64,000 nucleotides of DNA, taken from contig NC_030683.2 in assembly GCF_000004195.4 (NCBI RefSeq), positions 85,585,410-85,649,409 of the forward strand, read 5' to 3'. Of this stretch, positions 39,139-50,601 are shown one piece after another (positions within the stretch are counted from its first letter, which is position 1; each line of letters opens with the position of its first letter). A program made the position numbers and the translations under genes. The notes beneath the pieces are model-generated. The model searched no databases. It was not told the origin of the DNA and worked only from the letters and a program-made list of their open reading frames with translations. The DNA is from Xenopus tropicalis (taxonomy: Eukaryota > Chordata > Amphibia > Anura > Pipidae).

Positions 39139-42100
39139 GTGGGTCTATGTTTAGTGAAGTTATAACATCAGTGTCTATTACTGCAAGTGTTAAGACTTCA
39201 TAGCATTACACTGAGAAACAGGCATTGCCTCAATAACCTGAATAATGGGAAGTACCCTGGAGGGTGATCAAATGTAGCTTTTCCGGGACAGTTCTGAGTT
39301 TCTGTGATAAAGTTCTACTGGTAGATCACAGCCGACCTTTCAGACAGCCCTGCCATAAAGCATTGGCCAAAGTCTTGTCCCACACTTTTATCCCTGTAGC
39401 CCTAAACTTACCCTTTAGGTTGAGCCCTGAGGTCACATGTTAAACAACATGGAACAACTGCAGAATCGGCAGCTTTAGAACAGTACTGGATGGGCTGGCG
39501 TAGGTATGAGAGACAAGGAGAAAGCATTGCTTAAAGAGGACTTGTCAGGCTGAAACTGGTGATGCCGCACAAGAAAAGACTTTCAATGGCAGACTGGGAC
39601 TTATGGGAACTGGTGCAGCAAAAGGGTGCAACAAGCTTGATAGCTGAGGTGAGAAGTTGAGAACCTAAAATCTATGTATTAGTATTACGGGCCCAGCAGT
39701 CTGTGTACAAGAAGGGGAGTGTAACTGTATACATAATATTGTGGCCTTTTTGCACTTTGCACACTGCCTTCCGTGGTGTAAATGAAAGAAAACGAGAGCA
39801 ACATTTTTGTTTAGTGTTTTTAGAAATGTTGTGTATAGATTTAGGCATCGTTATTAATGTAATTAAAGTTGCAGTCTAGTAACCAATAGCAACCAATTTA
39901 ATGGTCACATGTTTAAAAACAAATTAAACTTAATATAAATGCATTACATAAATGTTTTACAATATGTCTGAAAGTATCTTGCAGTATGCTTGATAAAGGA
40001 AGGGATGGGGGTCATGAGCAGTTTTCTATTATGTTAGGAGAAATGCAGCAGAATGTGTTCATAAAGGGTAGCAGTATGTACTACTCATTATAATTCTCAT
40101 TATGATCACAAAGAGCAGCACTAGGTGCTATTATTAGTGCAGAATTGCACCAGTCAAAACACAGTTCCATAATACTTGTGCCTACTTGCCCTTATCTGTG
40201 TTTACACTGTGTGTCATTATGTCACTTGCGCCTGTGCAGCAGGATAGGGGAAGAATATAAGCTCTTACGCTTGCATATTACTGTAAGGCGACTGGCATAA
40301 TGACTTGTGTAAGAGTATTATTATACATTGACAGTATAAATAGTTGTGTCTGTATTTTAGAAAAAAAAGGAAATGCAAATTTGAAGCGGTATGTGATTTT
40401 ATGCCTGGGTACTAGGAGATGATGAGCAGCTTGTGCCCCGGTGTCTTTGTATTAGATGAGCAGCGTGTGTCCTCATATCTCCCTGTGTGTTGTTAGTAAG
40501 ACCTTTGCTTCCATTATATCCCTCACAGACTGATACTTGTTGAAGGACCTGTTGGGCATATTGATTTCTGAGAGATGTGATATGTGAAGAGAAGGTTTAT
40601 TGGTAGAGTAGTACTTCCCCAGGGAAGCTGGCAGATCAGGAACATAGAGAGCACTTGTGACATCTAGTGCCCACAATCTGTATTACAAGTTCTTTTAGCT
40701 TAACGTTAATTCGCATATATTACTAATGCCAGTTACTGCTTATTAGCAGCAGTACAGTAGGCCGTAATTCAGCACAGACTCAGTAGCCCCTAATTGTGCT
40801 CCTAAACCTTTTCTAAATTCTATATGTATAAAGAATTCCACATGTGCCAAGTTTCTTGTTTTTCTGTTATCTTACTTCCAGGGACAGTCATGCTCAAAGG
40901 GAATCTAATTTGGATTTATGCTTTAATTATATATCTGAAGGGGTGAATATAGTGCTTGCAAAGATATATTAAAGGTCCAGCTTTCCCAGAATCCTATTGT
41001 GCAGGAAAAAAGTCTTTGAAGTGTCCTAGAGAAAGTGAAATTAAAGGGGTCATTTACTGAACCACAGGCAGTTTGAAAATGCAGGATTATTTTTTGCACT
41101 TTGCACCCTTCCTCTGTTGTTGCTATTTCCTAACTTGCACATCATTCAGACATGGATGCAGAGGGTGCAGGCCGCAACAAGGGCCCTGTCCCCACTTCCT
41201 GATGCATCTGCATCTCACGTCTCAAGTTTTTTTTTTATCCAGGAGGAGTTGCAGACTGCAGCAAGACTAGGGGAAGAAGAGCTTGCTGAATGACCACTAA
41301 GCGATGCATTTTAAATGATTCATCATTTTAGCAATCGGTTTAAAAATACCAGGGATAACACAAATTCTAAATCCACCAGGGCAATTAATTATTAATCTAA
41401 ATAGCAATTCATTTTGAACAGCCTACTGTAAGGGTAAGCCTTTGCATATGCGTATGCTCGTATGCTTGAAAAACCTTCTAATTGTGCCTGCCTGGGTGCA
41501 GGAACACGCAGCCCATATCCGCCAACAAATGTAAAGTCTCATCCAGCGCTTATACGCAGTCTGGCAATCCGCCTCGTGGGTCCTTAAACAAAAGATCTGA
41601 TTGGTTGTGGCTGGTAACAGCAATGGTGCAGTTTAGGAGCTATGTTAGTAAATCAGCTGGAACTTTCCTATTACACAGGGGTCTTATTATAAAGTTATTT
41701 TGAAAAGTGGCATTTTAATGCACCACATATGGCTGCTTAAATGGTATGATTGGTATGCTGCGCAATTTAAAGCTGTGTAATGGATTATGTTTTATGTGTG
41801 ACTATATCGAGCATAATATTAGGTGTTAGCTTAATATTACCCAGAGTTACGTTTTCCCATTAACTTCAGTGGATTACGCCAAGTCTGAGGTGGTTTAACA
41901 TTCTGGTATAACAATTGGCATTAATTTAGTGTACAACTATACATACAATATTAACACGGCAGCCAGCACTTTGCTCGGATTATTTCAGCAATAACAATGC
42001 ATAGCGTTAATTTACAACAAATGACAACAAATGAGCTTTAGAAAAACACAATGTAGTTCACATGAATCTTTGGCATTAAATATTTTACACGGTATTATAA

Positions 42101-42529
42101 TTATGCCCATGGGCGAACAGCCAAAAGAATTGGCATACATCTATGAATCTCAATCACCGTCAATCACCTTAGAGGCAGAATGGCACTCATTTATGGCTGA
42201 TTCAAACCTGAGTAGTTCTGATTTATGGCTGATTCAAGCTTGATTCCTACTGAATGAGTTCTGCTAAACTGAAGCAGTACAAGTCAATCTGCACATAAAG
42301 TAACATCTAATTCCATAATCTATTTTTAGGGAACTTGTTCCTTGAAGATTAGTGAATAACCTTGAACATTGTAGTCAAGTAAAGAGCCCCAGGCTGCACC
42401 CAAGATATAGGCTCAGCAGCTGCCACTCACAGGCCAAACTCCACCCATTTCTTTGGTTTACCTTCCTATTATCTCAGGAGTGCACAGTCCCTCTAAAATG
42501 CAACTGCACAGTGAGTATATAGTATATAG

Positions 42530-42830
42530 TTTTACATAGTAGTTGAGGTTAATAAACCTTCTAATTGATCCAGAGGAAAGTAATAATATCAATAACCTTA
42601 ATTTGCTTGCTTTAAAATGATTTACCCATTTCTTAAAACTAGCTAATGTATTCTCTGGATACATCCACTTCCCAGCTCTCACTGTAAAAATCCTTTTCCC
42701 AGCCTTAAGATGAAACCTTCTTTCTTCTTAGCTGCTCTTACCTGAACTCATTCCTCTTCAATAATCCCTGTAAATACTAGACAGCAAAATTGCACTCCAG
42801 ATTCTAGATGTGACTTTGTAAAGAGGGAGT
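42530..42830 (-). mobile_element. LINE 3' remnant (L2/CR1-like)
   Basis: The order TACATAGTAGTTGAGGTTAA, CTAATTGATCCAGAGGAAAG and ATTTACCCATTTCTTAAAAC parallels the LINE at 53643-54330 (GATCCAGAGGAAG, CATCTAACCCATTCTTGAA) with decay. Only the 3' part is present. Confidence 0.5.
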
Positions 42831-45344
42831 AAGAACTCCCTTTCCACATGAGAATTTAGGTCTACCTTTAAAACAAAACAGTAATACAAAAAAATGTAAT
42901 TGTTATATGCACTTTAATATAATGTACTCTTAACTTGCATTGATAAAACAAAACTGTACTTACATTAGAAACACTACTACAGTTTAGATAAATAAGCTGT
43001 TGTGTAGCCATGGGGGCAACCATTCATTTGAATGTGGCAAAAAAGCCACAAAATACACTATACAATTAGTTTAGTTCTTACATATGAAGATAGAAAGGGG
43101 TTTAATGCCACTCATGGTTCTGTATAGACTGAACTCTTTAAAATCTAAAATAGGACATTTGTTGCCAAGAAATAGTCTATATGTAGGTGCAGGGTGAATA
43201 GAGACAAATTTAAAAAGTACATGAAATATTTTAGTTTGAAATCCAAAGTGAATAAATCTATTGACAATGAATCTCATCTGCCTCTTATGCCCCATATGGC
43301 CAGTTTGTCAGTGTACCCCATCATCCTTGAACATCCTGCCCATAATATCCCTATAGCATAAAAGTGCTTGCAATACATATTTATAGCTTAAACAACATTA
43401 AAGACTTATGCTCTATAAAGAAATGTAGCACAGCAACCCACAGCAACCAATAATCAGCAGTTTACTCATCAAGCAAACATCTCATTGGTTGCTTGATTTG
43501 TTTGTTTGAAGGTAGGTAGGGAGCATTGATCAACTTTCATATTAGTGCTTTAGAACAGCAAAAAATAGGGAAATATGGATTTTTGCTGCAAAAAGGTATG
43601 AAAATGATGGGCAAACAGTTATTTGTAAAAAGCACTTTGTGGAATATCAGCTGGTTTTTTTTGTCCATTTTCCCCTAGCAACCAGGTTGTGAATGGCAGG
43701 TTGGAAAATTAATTGAAGCCTTATTTTTTTGGGCATTGTAGGGTAGGGTATGGCAGTGTTCTATAGGGTATTTGAGAGAATCCTCATTACTTAAGGACAG
43801 TTGCTATAGTCAGACTGTGAGTATAGAGGTAGTTAGATCTGGGCCTGGGGTCCTACACCTACCTTATTTGACTTCACATCACATAAAACCTTTTACTTAT
43901 AAGAGGCTGGGTGTTTGATAGTAAGTGGAGCTGTTAGTTCTTCCTTTCTGAGCCTAATATCACTGATGGGCACAGCCAGTCTGAACTGAAGTATAACAGA
44001 GAGATGTGACAGCCATAAATCTGCTTTGGTATCTGTTGCTGATAAATAATTGCCATTCATTACACAGCAATAAATGAGATTCCACACAGCGAAGAGTTTC
44101 TCGGTAGCTAACAAATTGCTGCCTGGGATAGAAAATAATTACCAATATTTTCACGTTACATGCACTCCCATAGAGTTTGGTCTGCCTCCAGGGGCAAAAT
44201 ACCCTCTGAAAATTACGCATTAAAACGAACAAATAACCAGTTAGCAACATGGCAACCTTTTAAGTTGCTTTATGCCAGAAATCGAGATCTTCTGCTGTAA
44301 ATTTCAATCACCCTAATCTGATATTTCATAAGGTCATTTTATAAAAATAGATTTGTTTTTTGCTCTATATTCCCTTTAACCTCTTAGTCATTGTTCAGAT
44401 TCTAGGTTCATCTTCTTGTTGTTGGTCTACAGTTCCCAGCACTCTGCTACAGCCTTTGTCTGCCAAGGGATGCTGGGAGTTGTAGTGAAGCAACTGCTGC
44501 AGTTACACTGGTTATCCCTGCTACTGAAACTGTACTGGGAGTAGAAAATGCTGCCATGTTTATTTGCATGTGCCCCCCACCATTTGCACCCAAAAGGCAT
44601 GGATAAAATCAGGTGCTTTTATTCTTTTATATAGTGAATAAATCTAATGTAGATTGTCACATGGCTGAATGTGTTATATGGCATGTACAGAATAACAACG
44701 GTAGCGATCAATCTGGCTATTGGATTTGTCCAGTGAGGCGTTTGATGTTACATGAACGTAACCGATCAGAGAGGTTGTTAATTGCTCATTGTGCTGATCA
44801 GCTCTGTAACTCAATTGATTTAACAGGGATCAATGGGCTGATTTACTGTCTTACTAACTCTCCGTCTGGACACCTTATCAATAGATGGTTACTTAGGGAC
44901 GATCAGCACATTAACTGAAGAACAGATGCTAAACATCAAATCTCTACACCTACTTTGAGACAGAAAGCACCATACCGGCAAGCATTATGCACTGTGCAAG
45001 TAACTATTTCAGTTTCTTTAAGGTGACAGTGATCCTTACAGGGTTAAAGATCCAGCAACACCACAACAGAAAATAAAAGAATGAATGGGTTTTGTGCACA
45101 CATAAATAGAATTTCATTACCCTGAGCTTGTATTTGAAGCTTTTATATAGTTTCTATAAATAAGTTATTGTACAGCTATTGGGGCTGCCGTGCGAGTCCC
45201 ATTAATGCTTTACATAGCAGGCAGCTACTGTATTCAAGGGGGGTCTATACTCCATTTTGAAGTGCAATTTCTTTAAAGTGCATAAAACATTGGATTATGC
45301 CAATATTTTCCCCTTTGCACCTTCTGCTGCACTTGACAGACTAC

Positions 45345-45470
45345 TATTAAGTTTGCCCAGGTGCAATTTCCATAGCAACCAATAAGTAGGCAGCATGTAC
45401 TGATAGAACAAACATCTCATTGGTTGCTTGGTTTGTTTGTTTAAAGGTGGATAGGGAGCTCTGAACAAAT
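45345..45470. mobile_element. short palindromic MITE (family D)
   Basis: AAGTTTGCCCAGGTGCAATTTC and ATAGCAACCAATAAG on the left, with CATTGGTTGCTTGG and AACAAATTGCCCCTTA on the right. A diverged copy of 33897-34023. Confidence 0.65.
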
Positions 45471-46192
45471 TGCCCCTTATAAAGGGAAGGGGGAAAGTGT
45501 TTGGTGAATAAAACAACTTTCGTTATAGTGCTTTAGATGGATTACTTTTTATTAAAAGAAGAATGCATTTTTAATACAAGTTTTATATACTGTGCTCATT
45601 TTTAACAAAGGTATTTTAGGTGTATACCGTCCTTTTAAGTTTTAAGGGACAAATTTCATTTATGGCTGTCTACCCACCAGTTGTCTGAAAATATTTCATA
45701 CTACAATAAAATACAATAAATTAGGGTTATTGCCGCAAAAAATGTATACAGATGATGGTGGGCAAACAGCTGATATCTGGCTGTGATTGTCCATTTTACC
45801 CTAGCAACCAGGTGTGAATAGCAGGCAGGAGAATGAATATGAAAGTGCAGAGAAAGACAAGTAATAAAAAGTGGAAGAAGTTAAAAAGTATGTATATTTT
45901 ATATGAGCCATAGAACTCCTTGCGTGTGATTTTTAAATAAATATCTAAATAATCCCAAATCATAAAAGCGCCTAACACAATGCATCACACTAGATAAATA
46001 TACAAGGTAACATATGCAAAATAAATTCATATCTTAATGATTATAGGAGGAATAAATGTGCGAGTGTCATCCGTATCAATGCATCCAAGCACGGGACTAG
46101 AATGTCCAAGCCATGTTATTATGTTATTATTATCCTGCATCTGTAGTATCAATTTAATTATGTAAAAATATATACGTGTAACAGTATGACAG

Positions 46193-46289
46193 GGCAATTA
46201 TTACCACCATTGTGTTTATTTCTGCTTTTTTGTCTATATTCTTTATCTTGTTGATGGACTATACACAATGGTGGTAATAATTGTCCCTG
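46193..46289. repeat. short foldback, 25-bp arms
   Basis: GGGCAATTATTACCACCATT and its continuation at 46193-46216 pair with ACAATGGTGGTAATAATTGT at about 46264-46287. The arms differ by one inserted base and the loop is about 50 bases. Confidence 0.8.
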
Positions 46290-46671
46290 CCTCAGCTGGG
46301 GTTCAGCCCTGGAGGACAGGGGTGCAGAAGAGGCATGTACCTAGGACACAATGGTGGAGGTGGGGTGCTAGGCACGTACCTCCCTTTTAGCCTTCCCCCA
46401 GTCCTGCCCCTCATCCCCCCTCGACTTAACCTGCCTTCCACACTCCACCAAGGGGAAGGGGGGGGGGGGCGAAATATTACTGGAATTATTACTTCTTTTC
46501 CTAGCTTTAGCGAGGGTGTTACTGATATAGCTTCACATAAGACTCCAAGGGATACTGTCATAATTTTTATGGTATACTTTTTATTTCTAAATTACAGGGT
46601 TTACATAGCAAATAATTCACTCTACCATTTAAAATGTTATTCTTGAAAATTTTAGTTGTAATATTGGTGTG

Positions 46672-46746
46672 CAATGGCTTGATAAAGGGTCCAGTAAGGG
46701 CCGAAACTTTGCCTTTCTGTTGTCTACTTGTACTGAGCCAATAAAG
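46672..46746 (+). mobile_element. short retroelement-like tail
   Basis: CTTGATAAAGGGTCC ... GGGCCGAAACTTTGCC followed by AATAAA at 46740-46745. Same layout as the tails at 24205, 26112 and 50546. Confidence 0.4.
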
Positions 46747-47832
46747 TCACTTTGAGGCAATACAACAAGTTCTACAGTGTGCGGCAGTTTCTTAGACTAT
46801 ATGTAATATTTGGTGTGTAGGTGCCATCTCAGTGCATTGTGCCTGAGTCTGAACTTTTAGAAGGAACCAATGCTGCACATTAGAACTGCTTTCAGATAAG
46901 CTAAGTTAAAGAAGATTAGCCACATAAGAAGCTTTCTCTGTTTAAGATTGCAGCTGCCATTTTAGCTTGGCCTTCATAGCTTCTTGCTTGCAGTCTAGCC
47001 AGTCTTACACATTTCTAAAGGTGAGAGGAGTGAGTTTTATGAATTGGAGGGGGGAGCAGGGGAGAGAGGGAGGGGGGAGCAGGGGAGAGAGTTTTGCAGA
47101 CTCTGGCCCCGGGAATGAAGGATATTTCTGAGAGAGGAAGTCAGATACTGAAGTACATGTTTACAAAAAAGGAAACAACATCCTGTGTTTCTTTTGATAG
47201 AGGACTCCATGCAGCTTAATCTAAACGTTAGTTTTAGATAGCTGCATTTAAACGTACAACCTATATCCGAACGCCGGAAGGAAACTAAAATCTGAACGTG
47301 TATGGCCACCTTTACTGTTGAGTGCTATTCAACTGGGAGCTGCTATCTTGCTACTTTCCCATTGTTCTGCTGATCGGCTGCTGGGAGGGGAGTGATATCA
47401 TTCAAACTTGCAGCTCAGCAGTGTGACTGATGTTTATCAGAGCACAGGTCACATGGTTGTGGCACCCTGAGAAATATGGCTTGCCCCATGTGAAATTTCA
47501 AAATTAAATATAAAATATTGAAATCCATTTTTCAAAAATTTCAAAATATTTTAAAGCAGGAGTCTGATGAAGAAGCTCTATTATCTGATGCGTTTTGAAA
47601 AAAACATGTTTTCCTTATAATTTTTTATACATATGTTTGAATACTGGGTTGTGGTCAACTTGATTTGATCTCTAACAGAATGGTCCACATGCTGCATTGG
47701 GAACAACCCCCTAGGTTTGCTAAGAACGTTTTTATGAAAGATACCATAAAACATAACCAGTGACCTGCACTAAGAGCTTACATATACAGATAAACCTTTC
47801 ACCAGGACAGATGCACATGGAAGGGTGCTTAT

Positions 47833-48171
47833 ACAGGTATAGGACCCATTATCCAGAATGCTCGGGACCAAGGGGATGCTGGATAAGGGGTCTTTCTGTA
47901 ATTTGGATCTCCATACCTTAAGTCTTCTAGAAAATCAATAAAACATTAATTAAATCTAATAGGATTGTTTTGCATCCAATTAGGATTATTTATATCATAT
48001 CTTAGTTTGGATCAATTACAAGGTACTGTTTTATTACTACAGAGAAAAAGGAAATTAGTTTTTTAAAATTCTGAATTATTTGATTAAAATGGAGTCTATG
48101 GGAGACGGGCCTTCTGTAATTCGGAGCTTTCTGGATAATGGGTTTCCAGATAAGGGATCCCATACCTGTAT
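47833..48171. mobile_element. ACAGGTAT-ended MITE (family B), copy 2
   Basis: Starts TACAGGTATAGGACCC and ends GGATCCCATACCTGTA. It is about 90% identical by eye to 37166-37500, in the same orientation. Confidence 0.85.
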
Positions 48172-48745
48172 TTGTTTTCACCTGCCTGTACATGTAATTG
48201 GATAATACTTTATATTTTGCAATACTGCTGCCCTAACATTTACATGATTTGCAACTTCTTCACAATACAGTAAACATAAGTACACAAATATGCAGAAATT
48301 TAGAGTAATCATAAGATCCTTTTAACATTTCAGCTTTAAAAAAGGTGAAAATAAGCTGTACTAAGATGGCAGTAAAAAAAAATGTCAAGGCAAGGGGCTC
48401 TGCTAATTTACTCCTTTTCTCTCAGCCCTTTCTGAGCTGGGGAGGGCCCTTGGCAATAGATTTTCTGGTGGGTGCCCAAGGTTTCTGCTACCAATATATC
48501 CATTTAATAAAAAAAATACTTTTAATGCTAAGCATTAGAGAATAAGCTATGGATATTGGCCAAACTATATAAGCAGGAGATTCAATTCACAGAAGGACAT
48601 TGAGCAAATGTAAGAATATAATTCTAACAATCTGTAATATGACTTATGTGCTGCATCACTTTACTATACTCCCTTTTTTATTTGCTACCCTTTTATAGGA
48701 GTTTCATTTTTTTGTGGTTTTGCAGCTATCTAACCTTAGACACAC

Positions 48746-49151
48746 AGGGGCACATTTACTAACCCACGAACGGGGCGAATGCGTCCGATTGCGTTTTTTT
48801 CGTAATGATCGGTAATTTTGCGAGTTTTTCGGCGTCTTTATGATTTTTGCGTAAAAACGCGAGTTTTTCGTAGCCATTACGAAAGTTGCGCAAAGTCGCG
48901 ATTTTTTCGTAGCGTTAAAGTTTTAACGCTACGAAAAAATCGCGACTTTGCGCAACTTTCGTAATGGCTACGAAAAACTCGCGTTTTTACGCAAAAATCG
49001 TAAAGACGCCGAAAAAACTCGCGTTTTTACGCAAAAATCGTAAAGACACCGAAAAAATCGCAAAAAATACGAAAAAGTCGCAAAATGTTCGTTTCCAATC
49101 GGAATTTTTCCAATTCGGATTCGAAATCGTGTCTTAGTAAATCAGCCCCTT
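48746..49151. mobile_element. CpG-rich long-palindrome MITE
   Basis: Ends AGGGGCACATTTACTAA and TTAGTAAATCAGCCCCT are inverted. The interior is almost entirely CG-containing words (TTTTTCGTAGC, AAAAACGCGAG, TTGCGCAAAGTCGCG). About 90-bp arms (48831-48920 and 48921-49009) form a nearly perfect loopless hairpin centred at 48920/48921. One segment of about 33 bp is then repeated directly (48975-49007 and 49015-49047). Non-coding. Confidence 0.9.
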
Positions 49152-49706
49152 AGCTTACCCTATTCTTTTTTTCAGTACAGTTCTAATGGTCAGTAAAGCA
49201 TTGAAGTTTTATTCTAGTCTATTTGCCTATCTTATTTCTTTCTTAATATTGTACCTTTTGTTTAACCAGCATATAATCATACAGTAAGCACCAGTGCATT
49301 ATAATTTTGCATAATACACACATATTCCATTACTGCTTTTTAGTACTGCATCTTAGTAGCAGTTTAGGGAGCTTGAGCCTACTTACTTTAATATGTTATC
49401 CTACACTACAACATATGTGACTACTCTTTAGTTGTACCTATCACAAACATGCCATTGCCTAGCCTCTGTACATGTTACTATGGTCACATTTTAAGCTCTA
49501 AGCTTCTTTCTGCTCCTTACTTGATATAATGGTGTTGGCAGTTTCACAGTCCCAGGGGCCATGCCCACACACATGCATAAATCCTGACTTTAAAAGAGAG
49601 CACAAAGTTAAAGGTAGCTGTGACAGGATGTGTAAACAGTGTTCAGTTCATCCAGACTTCTCTACAACTCCTATTTTAATTACCTATCCAGTTACCATAA
49701 CTGTGG

Positions 49707-49707
<1 letters not shown>

Positions 49708-49754
<47 letters not shown>
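49708..49754. repeat. (AT)n microsatellite
   Basis: About 23 AT dinucleotides without interruption. It creates a run of Tyr-Ile codons in a spurious frame. Confidence 0.95.
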
Positions 49755-49756
<2 letters not shown>

Positions 49757-50545
49757 CATAACATTTATTCTAAAATGCAGTTAAATTTAGAAATGCTATT
49801 TATTTGTGGCATTTTATTAATGTTTGAAATATTTAATTGTATATTATTATATACATATTAGCATTTGCTATCATTTTAAGAAGAAATCACATAACTCTGG
49901 TTCTATTCTGACCAAAGGTTGGCACTGAGAGAGTGAGACCACAGATGTGTGCCTGTAGGAAAACGCATCTTTGTGGAAAATCAGCACCATGGACAGCAGC
50001 ATAGAATAAAGGCACAGTCTGCCTCGCACGTACCATATAGCTCCTTTGCGTTAGACATAATACTTCCTCCTTATCGTCATCTGCATATTTACCATCATGA
50101 TTATTTATTTAGTCTCAACAAGTTAGGATCGATTATCATAAACTTGTAACGTTTACTGATTGCTTTACATTGAGGGGGCAGCAGGGAGAACACCCCTTTG
50201 GAAGCCATATAGAATGTAGCCAGAAGGATTTAATCAGCCTTATGGGCTGCTGTGATCTATGGGTAGTTCATTTTTCTACTTTTTGGTCACTGACAATGTC
50301 TTACAATTTTTAAATGCTAGGGAACAAATCACAAGGCACAGCTATGCTGAAGGATTTTGTCAGAAATTGCTATTTGAATATAACTGAAGTGACTGCTTTG
50401 CATGCCAATCATTTGAAAAGATGTGGTGTTGCTTAATTTCATAGGCCTGAGCCACATGTAGAGTGTACATGTAAACAGTTTGATGGGAAATAAAACTCCC
50501 CCTACCCATTTTAATCAATACTGCCTCTCTGCACAGGTGTTGCAC

Positions 50546-50601
50546 CTGAAGAAGGGGTCACCCCCGAAAGCTTGTGCTGTTTGTACATTTCTGCAAATAA
50601 A
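50546..50601 (+). ncRNA. hammerhead-like core in a retroelement-like tail
   Basis: CTGAAGA, then the hairpin GGGG TCA CCCC, then GAAA, followed by AATAAA at 50596. CTGANGA-hairpin-GAAA is the order of the catalytic core of type I hammerhead ribozymes (established knowledge). The expected cleavage position after helix III would be G here, which is not permitted, and stem I is weak. A decayed copy or chance resemblance is more likely than an active ribozyme. Confidence 0.25.

Larger units (their letters stand above)
39153..47832. other. intergenic, repeat fragments only
   Basis: No host exon recognised over this stretch. It contains family A fragments (42905-43065 and about 45130-45250), family D copies (43430-43520 and 45345-45470), a probable LINE 3' remnant (42530-42830) and a small CCAGCA/TGCTGG hairpin element (44425-44490). 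It also holds a perfect-looking foldback (46193-46289), a C/G-rich tract (46375-46470), a duplicated purine tract (47045-47092) and hammerhead-like tails. The open frames are short and uninformative. Confidence 0.5.

Noticed and set aside
44613..44918. 101-codon plus-strand frame.
   Set aside because: No domain, splice context or composition bias; compatible with chance in AT-rich DNA.
46281..46646. 121-codon frame and its Pro-rich minus-strand shadow.
   Set aside because: Built on a C/G-rich low-complexity tract.
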